Notes: a model not told the origin generated them from the letters alone. Positions 41,973 through 51,276 are shown, numbered from the stretch's first letter. The stretch: DNA of 64,000 nt from Lentisphaeria bacterium (GCA_018265615.1 JABLYX010000020.1:12201-76200); one strand, 5' to 3'. Numbers and translations: made by a program.

Positions 41973-42025
41973 TATGAGTTTGCTTATGTCCGGAATGATT
42001 TGAGCGTAAAAGAACCGTCGGACAG

Positions 42026-42043
42026 TTGGCATGCGTCTTGCTC
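42026..42043 (+). promoter_or_regulatory. Sigma-54 promoter of the kinase-kdp operon
   Basis: TTGGCATGCGTCTTGCTC has GG at 42028-42029 and GC at 42040-42041, separated by 10 bases. A start near 42053 lies beyond ATG 42031, so the kinase must begin at ATG 42079. Confidence 0.8.
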
Positions 42044-42078
42044 ACACAAGTGATATTTTTGCAACCAAAGGCGTGAAT

Positions 42079-43932
42079 ATGTTGGATATCAAACGTAAAT
42101 TTCTGGTCAGCCTGCTCGGCTTGCTGGCGTTGATCTTTGTGATCGGCGCCGTTATGATCGTACAAGTCAAGAAACTGGGCAATTCCATCGATGTCATTCT
42201 GCGTGAAAACTATCAGAGCGTCGTCCTCTGCCAGCGCTTTAACGAGACGCTGGAGAAGATCAACGAAGGCTTCCTGCGCCGTTTCGCCGGGGATTCTGCC
42301 GTGACAGCCGTCTTTTTTGACGGGCAGCTTGCGAATCTGGATAAAATCTGGAAAGCGGAATTAAATAACATCACCGTTGCGGGGGAACGCGAGCTGGCCG
42401 ACAGGGCTGCCGCGCTTCTGGCGGACTATTCCGACGGCATTCGCAAGGTTTCCGCTCCGGGACTTGCCCCGGAGGAATGCCGAAAGCTGTACGGCACGGA
42501 AATCTATCCACTGGCGGCCCGGTTGCGGCAACTCTCCGGCGAAGTACTGGAGCTGAATCAGGAAAACATGATCGCCGCGAACAACCATGCCCGGCAGGCC
42601 GCGGCTCAATTTTACAACCGGGTACTGCTGATCCTGTTCGGCTGCGTTGTTTTTGCCGTGCTCCAGATGCTGTTGCTGCGGCACTGGATTGAAAAGCCGA
42701 TTCAGAAGCTGACTGAGCTGACAACGGAAATCGCCGGCGGCAATCTTGATATTGTATTGGAAACGAATTCCCGCGATGAGATCGGCCGGCTTTCGAGCGC
42801 ATTCAATTCGATGACGACCGCGCTGCGCGAAACCCGCCGCTCCGAACGGATGAGGCTGGAACGCTCCGAGCGGACCAACCAGGATGTTTTCAAGGAGCTT
42901 CCCACCCCGATTGCCGTAATCGACGCGCGGAGCGGCAAGGTGGAAATCACGACGCAGAGCGCCGACCGTTATTTCGGTTTGAAAGTGGGCCTGAAGCTGA
43001 GCGATCTGCGGATTGCGTGGCTTTCCGAGCTTTACAGTCACGTTTTGCAGACCGGGCTGGTGTCGACGCCGCAGGACAGAAAAGAGGTTCAGTTCTTCAT
43101 CGAGAACCGGGAGTATTTCTTTCAGCCTGTGGCGCTGCCGATCCCGGCCGGCGTTCCGCCCGAACAGCTCTCCGGGGTTGCGATTATTCTGAAGGACGTT
43201 ACGCTGGCCCGCGAACAGCAGGAGTTGAAGCGCAGCGTATTGGCGACGGTTTCCCACCAGTTGAAAACGCCGCTGACCTCTCTGCAGATGTCGATTTATC
43301 TCCTGCTGGAGGAGAAAATCGGCAAACTCTCTTCCGAACAGCTCGATTTGGTCATGTCGATGCGCGAGGACGGCGAACGGCTGACGGCGATCATCAATGA
43401 CCTGCTCGATTTAAACCGCGCTTCCAGCCAGAAGCATTTCAAGCTCGAACTGCGCCGGCCGGAAGTTCTACTGCAGGATGCAAAGGAGCGTTTCCGTTCC
43501 GTCTGCCTCGACAAGGATATCAAGATGAAGATTGAGGCGGAGCCCGGCCTTCCGGATGTGACGGTTCCGGCCAACCGGATCAACTACGTATTCGACAACC
43601 TGATCGACAATGCCGTCCGCTTTACGCCGGCGGGCGGAACCATCACCCTGAAAGCGGAAGCGCAGGGTGATAAAATGAGGTTTGCGGTTCAGGATACCGG
43701 CAGCGGCATGCCGGAGGAAGTCAGAGTCCATCTTTTCGAACAATTTTACCGGGCCCCCGGGCAGGAGGCGTCCTCCGGCGTCGGTCTCGGTTTATCTATC
43801 GTAAAAGAAATTATCACTGCTTTGGGAGGAACGGTTGAAGTGGAAAGCTCCGAAGGCCACGGAAGCATTTTCTATTTCTCTTTGCCGCTGAAGCAGGACA
43901 ATCAACTGGAAAGGAGTTCTCTGGTATGGTAA
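42079..43932 (+). CDS. Membrane sensor histidine kinase paired with the sigma-54 regulator
   Basis: The product is about 617 residues. A first membrane helix (FLVSLLGLLALIFVIGAVMI) leads to a helical periplasmic sensor of about 150 residues. A second helix (LLILFGCVVFAVLQMLLL) is followed by HAMP (PIQKLTELTTEIAGGNLDIV) and a PAS-like domain (LPTPIAVIDARSGKVEITTQ). HisKA has the acceptor His in TVSHQLKTPLTSLQMS. The HATPase has VFDNLIDNAVRFTP, VQDTGSGMPEEV and SGVGLGLSIVKEI. It lies upstream of kdp and lacks KdpD domains. It should phosphorylate the adjacent NtrC-type regulator. The start is fixed by the sigma-54 promoter. Confidence 0.92.
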   Translation: MLDIKRKFLVSLLGLLALIFVIGAVMIVQVKKLGNSIDVILRENYQSVVLCQRFNETLEKINEGFLRRFAGDSAVTAVFFDGQLANLDKIWKAELNNITVAGERELADRAAALLADYSDGIRKVSAPGLAPEECRKLYGTEIYPLAARLRQLSGEVLELNQENMIAANNHARQAAAQFYNRVLLILFGCVVFAVLQMLLLRHWIEKPIQKLTELTTEIAGGNLDIVLETNSRDEIGRLSSAFNSMTTALRETRRSERMRLERSERTNQDVFKELPTPIAVIDARSGKVEITTQSADRYFGLKVGLKLSDLRIAWLSELYSHVLQTGLVSTPQDRKEVQFFIENREYFFQPVALPIPAGVPPEQLSGVAIILKDVTLAREQQELKRSVLATVSHQLKTPLTSLQMSIYLLLEEKIGKLSSEQLDLVMSMREDGERLTAIINDLLDLNRASSQKHFKLELRRPEVLLQDAKERFRSVCLDKDIKMKIEAEPGLPDVTVPANRINYVFDNLIDNAVRFTPAGGTITLKAEAQGDKMRFAVQDTGSGMPEEVRVHLFEQFYRAPGQEASSGVGLGLSIVKEIITALGGTVEVESSEGHGSIFYFSLPLKQDNQLERSSLVW

Positions 43933-44009
43933 TCGGGTGTTTTATCCTCGGCCTGCTGTTTTTTGCAGGAATGTTTGCCCTGACCCAATTCTGCGATTCA
44001 TTAAAGTGA
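43926..44009 (+). CDS. Small single-helix membrane protein upstream of kdpF
   Basis: The 27-residue ORF (MVIGCFILGLLFFAGMFALT, then QFCDSLK) overlaps the kinase stop and has AAGGAG 9 bases before its ATG. Many kdp operons carry a similar tiny ORF before kdpF, with one helix ending in a C(D/E)-x-L motif. It is probably translated and may be a small accessory subunit of the Kdp complex. Confidence 0.55.
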   Translation: MVIGCFILGLLFFAGMFALTQFCDSLK

Positions 44010-44034
44010 AAAACGAACAACTCAAGGTGTGTTT

Positions 44035-44115
44035 ATGATTTATCTGGCTTCTGCCGCAACGGCATTCTGCACAGTGTATCTGTGTTATGTCCTTTTGAAA
44101 CCTGAAAAATTTTAA
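44035..44115 (+). CDS. kdpF: Potassium-transporting ATPase subunit KdpF
   Basis: The 26-residue ORF reads MIYLASAATAFCTVYLCYVL followed by LKPEKF. One membrane helix ending in L-(R/K)-PE-(K/R)-F is the KdpF signature. It ends 8 bp before kdpA. KdpF stabilises the KdpABC complex in the membrane. Confidence 0.8.
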   Translation: MIYLASAATAFCTVYLCYVLLKPEKF

Positions 44116-44123
44116 GGTGAAAT

Positions 44124-45812
44124 ATGATTTACTCTTTTCTGCTTGCGATTGCGGTACTCGGATTGTCGATCCTGATTTCGCTGCCGCTTGGAAAATGGAT
44201 GTTCAAAATGATGTGCCCGGCTCCCGATCTCATGGGGCCCGCGCATCGGAAAGTGGAAGGCTTCTTCCACAAAATGATCGGAAAGGCGGCCCTGGCCGAC
44301 CAGAACTGGAAGCAGTACACGATCAGCCTTCTGATCTTCAATACGATCATGTTCGTGGTCGTTACCGGCGTACTGGCGTTCCAGCAGATTCTGCCTCTGA
44401 ACCCGGACGGCCAGAAGGCGATTGAAGGCAGCCTGATCTTCAACACCGTCACTTCGTTCGTGACGAATACGAATTTGCAGCACTACTCCGGCGAAAGCAC
44501 GCTGTCATATTTTTCGCAGCTCTTCGGCATCATGTGGCTGCAGTTCGTGTCGGCGGCGACCGGACTGGCGGCGGTGACCGCCGCGTCGCGCTGGCTCGGC
44601 AGCTCCCGGGAGCGGAATAACTTCTATCTGGATATGTGCCGCGCCACGTTTCTGGTGATCCTGCCGGTCGCCGCGATCGGTGCGACGCTGCTGGTCCTCT
44701 GCGGACTGCCGATGACCTTCGACGGCGCGGCGGTGGTCCATACGCTTGAGGGTGCGGCGCAGACCATCGCCCGCGGCCCGGTGGCGGTCGAAGTGATCAT
44801 CAAGCAGCTCGGCACCAACGGCGGCGGATTCTTCGGGCCGAATTCGACCCATCCGCTGGAAAACGTCGGTTTCTACAGCAACCTGATCGAGTGCATCAGC
44901 CTGGTGATTATCCCGATGGGCTGCGTCTGGATGTTCGGCATGATTACGAAACACAAAAAGCACGCGCTGGTGATTTTCGCCGTCATGACGATCCTCTGCC
45001 TGGTGAAGCTCGGCTGCGCGATTTCCTTCGAAAGCGAACCGGCCGTCGCGCTGCATGACCTTCCTGTTGCCGAAGCCTCCAATCTTGAGGGCAAGGAGTT
45101 GCGTCTCAGTGCGGGAGCAAGCCCGCTGTGGGCCGTTTTCACGACCTGCACGAGCAACGGTTCGGTGAATTCGATGCACTGCAGTTTGAATCCGCTGACC
45201 GGACTGATTCCGCTGGTCGGCATGTGGTTCAACATCACCTTCGGCGGCATCGGCGTCGGCTTCCTCGGGCTGTTCACTTACATCATAATCGGGGTGTTCA
45301 TCTGCGGCATGATGGTCGGGCGCACGCCGGAATACCTCGGCAAGAAGGTCGAGACCCGCGAGATGAAGTATGCGCTTCCGGCGCTGCTGATGCATCCGTT
45401 GTGCATCCTCGGCGGCATGGCGATCTTCTGCCTGATCCCGTCGTGGGGGCGCGACACCGTGCTGAATCCGGGCTTCCACGGTTTTACCGAGATGCTCTAT
45501 GAATTCACCTCGTCGTCGGCCAACAACGGTTCCGGCTTCGAGGGGCTCGGCGACAATACCGTGCCGTGGAACATCGCCTGCGGCCTTGTGATGCTGATCG
45601 GCCGTTTCATCCCGATCATCTTCCAGCTGGCGATCTGCGGCTCGCTCTTCGCTAAGAAAGAGGTTCCCGAAACCGTGGGCACGCTCAAGACCGATACACC
45701 GCTCTTCGGCGTCGTGATCGGCGGCACCGTGGTCTTCGTCGGCGCTTTGCTCTTCCTGCCGGTGGCGGTCCTCGGTCCGATTGCCGAATATCTCACCACT
45801 CTTGTACACTAA
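44124..45812 (+). CDS. kdpA: Potassium-transporting ATPase subunit A
   Basis: The 562-residue, ten-helix channel-like subunit has the selectivity-filter repeats: FNTVTSFVTNTNLQHYSGES, IKQLGTNGGGFFGPNSTHPL and FTTCTSNGSVNSMHCSLNPL, then FTSSSANNGSGFEGL. It binds and conducts potassium in the high-affinity Kdp pump. Family length is about 560, so it is complete. Confidence 0.97.
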   Translation: MIYSFLLAIAVLGLSILISLPLGKWMFKMMCPAPDLMGPAHRKVEGFFHKMIGKAALADQNWKQYTISLLIFNTIMFVVVTGVLAFQQILPLNPDGQKAIEGSLIFNTVTSFVTNTNLQHYSGESTLSYFSQLFGIMWLQFVSAATGLAAVTAASRWLGSSRERNNFYLDMCRATFLVILPVAAIGATLLVLCGLPMTFDGAAVVHTLEGAAQTIARGPVAVEVIIKQLGTNGGGFFGPNSTHPLENVGFYSNLIECISLVIIPMGCVWMFGMITKHKKHALVIFAVMTILCLVKLGCAISFESEPAVALHDLPVAEASNLEGKELRLSAGASPLWAVFTTCTSNGSVNSMHCSLNPLTGLIPLVGMWFNITFGGIGVGFLGLFTYIIIGVFICGMMVGRTPEYLGKKVETREMKYALPALLMHPLCILGGMAIFCLIPSWGRDTVLNPGFHGFTEMLYEFTSSSANNGSGFEGLGDNTVPWNIACGLVMLIGRFIPIIFQLAICGSLFAKKEVPETVGTLKTDTPLFGVVIGGTVVFVGALLFLPVAVLGPIAEYLTTLVH

Positions 45813-45830
45813 TTCTCCGGAGTTAAGATC

Positions 45831-47885
45831 ATGAATCATATGAATAGAAAAGAAAGCCGGAAGGCGACTCTCTTTGACAAAGGATTGGTCAAAACGGCGC
45901 TGCTCCAATCGTTCGCGATGCTGAATCCCCGGACGATGGCGCGCAATCCGGTGATGTTCGTCACCGAGATCGGCGCGGCTCTGACCACGCTGGTCTGGGT
46001 TATCGATATCTGCGGAGGACATGCAAACATCCTCTACACCACTCTTGTAACGGTCGTGCTGTGGCTGACCGTCCTCTTTGCGAATTTCGCGGAGGCGCTC
46101 GCCGAAGCGCGCGGCAAGGCACAGGCCGACAGCCTGAAAAACACCCGCAAACAGACGATGGCCAATCGCCTGGATGGCTCGGGCAGGGTCGAAGCGGTCA
46201 GCTCCTCTCAGCTGAAGGCCGGCGATGTCGTGCTGGTCAGCGCCGGGGAAACCATCCCGAGCGACGGTGAAGTCGTCGAAGGCGTCGCCAGCATTGACGA
46301 ATCCGCGATTACCGGCGAATCCGCTCCGGTGGTGCGCGAAGCCGGCGGCGACCGCTCCGGCGTGACCGGTGGCACCCGCGTGCTTTCCGACCGGATCAGG
46401 GTGAAAATTACTGCCGGCGCCGGGGAGTCATTCCTTGACCGGATGATTGCGCTGGTTGAAGGCGCGGTCCGCCAGAAAACTCCGAACGAGCTGGCGCTGA
46501 CCGTCACGCTGGCCGGGCTGACACTCGGCTTTCTGCTGGTCACCGCGACGCTCTATCCGATGGCGAAGTATTTCGACGTGACCATTCCGCTGCCGACGCT
46601 GATTTCGCTGCTGGTCTGCCTGATCCCGACCACGATCGGCGCGCTGCTGGCCGCGATCGGCATCGCGGGCATGGACCGCGCTCTTGCGGCCAATGTGCTC
46701 GCCAAGAGCGGCAAGGCCGTGGAGCTGGCAGGCGATATCGACACGCTGCTGCTGGACAAGACCGGTACGATCACGGTCGGCGACCGGCTCGCCTCGGAGT
46801 TCCATCCGGTGAAGGGCGTCAGCCGCGAAGAGCTGATCGACGCGGCGATGCGCGCTTCGTTCGGCGATCAGACGCCGGAAGGCCGTTCGATCATCACGCT
46901 TGCGGAACGTGAGCTCAGCGGCAAGGTCGCCCAAGACGACGGAACCTGTGACGTGATTGAATTCACCGCGCAGACCCGTATGAGCGGCACCGATGCAAAG
47001 GATGGCGTCCGTTACCGCAAAGGCGCTTCCGATGCCATGATTCAGGCTGCGAAGAAAGCGAAAGCCGAGGTCCCGGCTGATATTGAACAGCTGGTCACCA
47101 AAATTGCGCAGAAAGGATGCACTCCGATTGTCATTGCGGTCAATGATCATATTCTTGGTGTGGTCGCGCTTTCCGATATTCTGAAATCCGGCATCCGGGA
47201 TCGTTTTGAACGTCTGCGGGCGATGGGCCTGCGGGTCGTGATGGTCACCGGCGACAACCCGCTGACCGCGAAGGCGATTGCCGAAGAGGCGGGCGTTGAC
47301 GATTTTCTCGCCGAGGCCAGGCCGGAGGACAAGCTTGCCTATATCCGTCAGGAGCAGGCCAAAGGCCGTCTGGTCGCGATGATGGGCGACGGCACGAACG
47401 ATGCTCCGGCGCTGGCGCAGGCCGACATCGGCATTGCGATGAATTCCGGCACGCAGGCGGCGAAGGAGGCGGGCAACATGGTCGATCTCGACAGCGATCC
47501 GACCAAGCTGATCGAAGTCATTGAGATCGGCAAGCAGCTGCTGATGACCCGCGGCTCGCTGACGACCTTCTCGATTGCGAACGACGTGGCGAAATACTTT
47601 GCGATCATCCCGGCGATCTTCATGCTGGCGATTCCGGAGCTGTCGGTGCTGAACATCATGCATCTGGCGACTCCGTCGAGCGCGATCCTGTCGGCACTGA
47701 TCTTCAACGCAATCATCATTCCGCTGCTGATTCCGATTGCGCTCAAGGGCGTGAAGTACCGGCCGATGGGCGCGGATGCGCTGCTGGCCCGCAATCTGTT
47801 CATCTACGGCCTCGGCGGCGTGATCGCCCCGTTCATCGGCATCAAGCTGATCGATATGGTGCTGGCCGCAACCGGACTGTTCTGA
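45831..47885 (+). CDS. kdpB: Potassium-transporting ATPase subunit B (P-type ATPase)
   Basis: The 684-residue P-type ATPase has IDESAITGESAPVVREAGGD (actuator TGES), LLLDKTGTITVGDRLASEF with the phosphorylated Asp, MVTGDNPLTAKAIAEEAGVD and MMGDGTNDAPALAQADIGIA. ATP hydrolysis here drives potassium movement through KdpA. ATG 45840, three codons in, is an alternative start. Confidence 0.97.
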   Translation: MNHMNRKESRKATLFDKGLVKTALLQSFAMLNPRTMARNPVMFVTEIGAALTTLVWVIDICGGHANILYTTLVTVVLWLTVLFANFAEALAEARGKAQADSLKNTRKQTMANRLDGSGRVEAVSSSQLKAGDVVLVSAGETIPSDGEVVEGVASIDESAITGESAPVVREAGGDRSGVTGGTRVLSDRIRVKITAGAGESFLDRMIALVEGAVRQKTPNELALTVTLAGLTLGFLLVTATLYPMAKYFDVTIPLPTLISLLVCLIPTTIGALLAAIGIAGMDRALAANVLAKSGKAVELAGDIDTLLLDKTGTITVGDRLASEFHPVKGVSREELIDAAMRASFGDQTPEGRSIITLAERELSGKVAQDDGTCDVIEFTAQTRMSGTDAKDGVRYRKGASDAMIQAAKKAKAEVPADIEQLVTKIAQKGCTPIVIAVNDHILGVVALSDILKSGIRDRFERLRAMGLRVVMVTGDNPLTAKAIAEEAGVDDFLAEARPEDKLAYIRQEQAKGRLVAMMGDGTNDAPALAQADIGIAMNSGTQAAKEAGNMVDLDSDPTKLIEVIEIGKQLLMTRGSLTTFSIANDVAKYFAIIPAIFMLAIPELSVLNIMHLATPSSAILSALIFNAIIIPLLIPIALKGVKYRPMGADALLARNLFIYGLGGVIAPFIGIKLIDMVLAATGLF

Positions 47886-47904
47886 TAAAGAGAGGAAAAT
47901 AACT

Positions 47905-48468
47905 ATGAATATGATTACCAATATTTCCGGAGCGGTGCGCACCGCCGTGCTGAGCATCCTGCTCTGCTGCGTGGTCTATACGCTGCTCATCTGGACCATT
48001 GCACAGGTCTTTGTTCCGAACACCGCCAACGGCTCTCTGGTGAAGAACGCGGCCGGCCGGTATGTCGGCAGCCGCCAGGTGGCCCAGGAGTTCATTTCGG
48101 ATAAATACTTCCACAGCCGTCCGTCGGCGGCGAATTACAACGGCGCCGGTGCGGTCGGCAGCAACCTGACGCCGACTTCGCCGAAGATCACCGAGCGGGC
48201 TCGGGAGATCATCAAAAAGTACGGTGCAACCGCTGAAAATCCGATTCCCGCCGATATGGTGACCGCCTCCGGCAGCGGGCTTGACCCGCATATTACGCTG
48301 GCGTCCGCCAGGTTTCAGGCTTCGCGCGTGGCCAAAGCGCGCGGCCTGAGTGAAGCCGAACTGATGAAGGTTGTGGAATCCAAAGTCGAGTATCCCGGCG
48401 GCATCATGCGTAACGAGCCGATCGTGAATGTATTGATGCTGAATCTGGCGCTCGATGAGATGAAATAA
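47905..48468 (+). CDS. kdpC: Potassium-transporting ATPase subunit C
   Basis: The 187-residue protein has one N-terminal membrane helix (VLSILLCCVVYTLLIWTIAQ) and the KdpC motifs YFHSRPSAANYNGAGAVGSN, TPTSPKITERA, IPADMVTASGSGLDPHITLA and SARFQASRVAKARGLSE. It helps nucleotide binding and assembly of the pump. Confidence 0.96.
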   Translation: MNMITNISGAVRTAVLSILLCCVVYTLLIWTIAQVFVPNTANGSLVKNAAGRYVGSRQVAQEFISDKYFHSRPSAANYNGAGAVGSNLTPTSPKITERAREIIKKYGATAENPIPADMVTASGSGLDPHITLASARFQASRVAKARGLSEAELMKVVESKVEYPGGIMRNEPIVNVLMLNLALDEMK

Positions 48469-48476
48469 TGAAAAAT

Positions 48477-48535
48477 GCCGTTTCCGGCGGGCCGTTCCCT
48501 CCCTTTCCACGGAACATGGCCTGCCGGAAAACGGC
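48477..48535 (+). promoter_or_regulatory. Large hairpin between kdpC and the KdpD-like gene
   Basis: GCCGTTTCCGGC at the left arm pairs with GCCGGAAAACGGC at the right arm with one bulge, and the inner GGCC pairs with GGCC. No U-tract follows. It may limit 3' decay of the kdpFABC mRNA or reduce expression of the downstream sensor gene, which also lacks a clear ribosome binding site. Confidence 0.5.
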
Positions 48536-48544
48536 TCTTACGTC

Positions 48545-49717
48545 ATGAACACACGTGCAGACAACTTCCTCGAAATGATTCGCGGCTCCCGGCGCGGAAA
48601 GCTCAAGATTTACCTCGGGTATTGTGCCGGAGTCGGCAAAACCACCCAGATGCTCAAAGAGGCGCGCCGCCTCAAGGAAATTGAGCATATGGATGTCGCA
48701 GTCGGCTTGCTCGAGACCCACGGACGGAAAGAGACCGCCGAATGCATCGGGGATCTGGAGATGATTCCGCGGCGCGAAATCGTGCATCACGGAATCAAAA
48801 TCACCGAGATGGATGTTCCTGCCATCATCAAGCGGAATCCGCAGGTCGTATTGGTTGACGAACTTGCTCACACCAATGCGCCGGGATCCAAAAATGCCAA
48901 GCGTTACCAGGATGTCAAAGATATTCTCGATGCAGGGATCCATGTGATTTCGACCCTGAATGTCCAGCATCTTGAAAGCCTGTACGAAATCGTCGAGAAG
49001 TCGACCGGCGTCAAGGTCAAGGAGAGGATTCCCGACTGGGTTGTTACCGGTGCGGACGAGGTGGTCAACGTCGATGTTTCTGTCGCGGATCTGCAGCAGC
49101 GCATCCGTACCGGCCGGGTTTATCCGACCGAACGGATTGATTCGGCATTGGCCAATTTTTTCAAAGACAGCAATCTGCAGCAGCTTCGCGAGCTGACGCT
49201 GCGCGAACTGGCTGCGCAGCTCGATACGCGCTTCCGGGAAAAAGCGCTCCCCGAAGGCAAAGAAGAGGCGGTCAGTCCGGATCAAGTCATGGTGTGCATG
49301 AGCTCCCGCAGCCCGAACGCCGATGCTCTGCTGCGTTATGCCTCACGCATCGCCGGCAGGCTCAACCGAAACTGGTATGTGCTTTACGTCCAGACTTCCC
49401 GGGAGAGTGCGGTCCGTATCGATGCAGCTACTCAGCGCCATTTGAACAACACGCTGGAACTCGCGCGTCAGCTTGGAGCAACGATCTTCACTTATAAAAG
49501 CGATGACATCGTTCAAGCCATTTTGCAGTTTGCAAAGGAGCACCGGGTCGGACATATCATTATGGGCCCCTCCGGCCGTCCCGTTCCGTTCCTGCAGCGG
49601 CTTTGCGGAAAGCGCAGCCTGCTCGAACGGCTGACTGAACAGAATTACGACTTCAAAATCGTTGTAATGGAACACCAATCCCCTGACCACGGCTCATCCC
49701 GCGGGCTTCCTGCCTGA
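48545..49717 (+). CDS. Short KdpD-like sensor without kinase domain
   Basis: The 390-residue protein has the KdpD N-terminal domain with Walker A GYCAGVGKTTQMLKEA, VGLLETHGRKETAECIGDLE, VVLVDELAHTNAPGSKNAKR, VISTLNVQHLESL and ERIPDWVVTGADEVVNVDVS. A universal-stress-protein domain follows at about 245-380 (VMVCMSSRSPNADALLRYAS, HIIMGPSGRP). The membrane helices, GAF, HisKA and HATPase of full KdpD (about 890 residues) are absent. It probably modulates the separate histidine kinase encoded before kdp, or the pump itself. The USP domain binds cyclic-di-AMP in some Firmicutes homologues. Confidence 0.9.
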   Translation: MNTRADNFLEMIRGSRRGKLKIYLGYCAGVGKTTQMLKEARRLKEIEHMDVAVGLLETHGRKETAECIGDLEMIPRREIVHHGIKITEMDVPAIIKRNPQVVLVDELAHTNAPGSKNAKRYQDVKDILDAGIHVISTLNVQHLESLYEIVEKSTGVKVKERIPDWVVTGADEVVNVDVSVADLQQRIRTGRVYPTERIDSALANFFKDSNLQQLRELTLRELAAQLDTRFREKALPEGKEEAVSPDQVMVCMSSRSPNADALLRYASRIAGRLNRNWYVLYVQTSRESAVRIDAATQRHLNNTLELARQLGATIFTYKSDDIVQAILQFAKEHRVGHIIMGPSGRPVPFLQRLCGKRSLLERLTEQNYDFKIVVMEHQSPDHGSSRGLPA

Positions 49718-49869
49718 CCTCTCGGTCCGGACTGACCGCCCTTTTCCGGCCGGTCCCGGCTTTTCAGGATTATTATACTTCGCATTTGATATTATTTGGT
49801 GAATTGTGCCCTGTCCACGCAGTTGGACCGTTATCGGGTACAGTAAAAACATAGAAGAAGGAAAACAGT

Positions 49870-51276
49870 ATGTATCACAAACTCATCACCGGAACGACAA
49901 CGTTGGGGCTCGGAGTCGCCGTTTTTGCTGCGGCGCTGCCTCTGACAGGAGATGACGGCAAGCAAAGAACCATCGTTTTCAACGAGGATCGCGCTCAGCA
50001 TTACATGACCGGTAAGGTCTACGAACTCAAGCATGTCAACGCTCATGATCTGCTGCCGTTCATCAAAGGCGCAGTCAAGCGGTTTGACACGCAATCCACA
50101 GTGCAGAGTCTCGACTACAAAGCAGGCGGCAAGCAGTTTCTCGTGGTTTCCACCGGCAAGACTATGCTGCCGTATGTGGATCAGATGGTCGCCGCACTCG
50201 ATTATCCTTCGAAAAAAGTCGATGAGAACGGAACCGCTGTCAGCGGCGACGGGATCACCCGTTACAGCTATTGCGCCGATTACCGAGGTTCCGATGAGAT
50301 GCTTGCCATGCTCGATCAGACTTTCGCACCGGCCGGATTCGGTGGCGGTTTTGCTTACTTCGACCGGGGAACCAATATGTTTATCTGGAAAAGCTCGAAG
50401 TCGCAGGCCGATGAATTCATGAAGTTCCTGAAAGCGGTCGACCGGCCGGTTCCGCAACTCCAGCTTGAAATGAAAGTATATCTGATTTCGGACAGCAACT
50501 TCCGTGAGCTCGGCATCGACTATGTGGCGTGGAAGAACGGCCCCGGAGCCGATATTCTTTCCGCCGGATTCGACTTTTCCAACTTCTACTCGAAGCAGGG
50601 AATCGAGAACTTCGTAAGCCTGATTTCCGACGGCCCCGCCTGGGACGCCACCGGGCTTGGTGCGATCATGGTCGCGCCGAACTTCGATGCGACATTCCTG
50701 CGGATGCTCGCCCAGAACGGCAAGGCAAATGTGGCGACCGGCATGACCATGACCGTCACCAACGATTTTACTGCCGCCGGTTCCTGGGACGAAGCGAAGT
50801 ATCGCTTCCGCTTTACCCCGGAGTTCCAGCAGATTCAAAAAGATGCCGACGATCAAACCACAACGGTTGAAGCGGCTGCAGCCACGGAATTCGAGTTTTA
50901 CATCAGCTCGCCTATGATCTGTTTCGGAGATGATCCGGAAAAGGGTGCCGAAACCTTGATGGGCAACTGGGTTCTGACCACTAATACCCCGGTCGAGACC
51001 GACAATCTCGGAACCGTCACGACGGATTCGAATACGTTCAATTCATCCTTGACCCTCAACGTCGGTACCGAAATGCTGGTCGCGGCATTTGACAAGAGCG
51101 TTGAAGTCGAACAGTACAACGGTGTTCCGTTTCTCGGAGAAATCCCGGTCCTCCGTTATCTCTTCGGCGCGGAGAGCAAGGTGAAGAGCAAGTTCAAAGT
51201 TTTCGTAACACTGACGGCAACTCCGGTCGTCACGGAAAACAAGCCGGATGCCGCGATTGCCGCAGTCATGAAATAA
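49870..51276 (+). CDS. Secretin-like outer-membrane protein, first of a tandem pair
   Basis: The 468-residue protein has a signal peptide, then N-type domains (VYELKHVNAHDLLPFIKGAV, LVVSTGKTMLPYVDQMVAAL). The C-terminal half contains VEQYNGVPFLGEIPVLRYLF and KFKVFVTLTATPVV, which is the PFLG.IP.LG.LF end of type II/IV secretins. A segment AWKNGPGADILSAG is shared with the next protein. It lies 21 bp before its paralogue. It would form or join an outer-membrane ring. No other type II or type IV pilus gene is within the window. Start ATG 49870 follows GAAGGAAA. Confidence 0.78.
   Translation: MYHKLITGTTTLGLGVAVFAAALPLTGDDGKQRTIVFNEDRAQHYMTGKVYELKHVNAHDLLPFIKGAVKRFDTQSTVQSLDYKAGGKQFLVVSTGKTMLPYVDQMVAALDYPSKKVDENGTAVSGDGITRYSYCADYRGSDEMLAMLDQTFAPAGFGGGFAYFDRGTNMFIWKSSKSQADEFMKFLKAVDRPVPQLQLEMKVYLISDSNFRELGIDYVAWKNGPGADILSAGFDFSNFYSKQGIENFVSLISDGPAWDATGLGAIMVAPNFDATFLRMLAQNGKANVATGMTMTVTNDFTAAGSWDEAKYRFRFTPEFQQIQKDADDQTTTVEAAAATEFEFYISSPMICFGDDPEKGAETLMGNWVLTTNTPVETDNLGTVTTDSNTFNSSLTLNVGTEMLVAAFDKSVEVEQYNGVPFLGEIPVLRYLFGAESKVKSKFKVFVTLTATPVVTENKPDAAIAAVMK

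Noticed and set aside
44505..47957. Long minus-strand frames of 505 and 509 residues
   Set aside because: Antisense to kdpA and kdpB. They are His/Gln/Arg-rich shadows without motifs.
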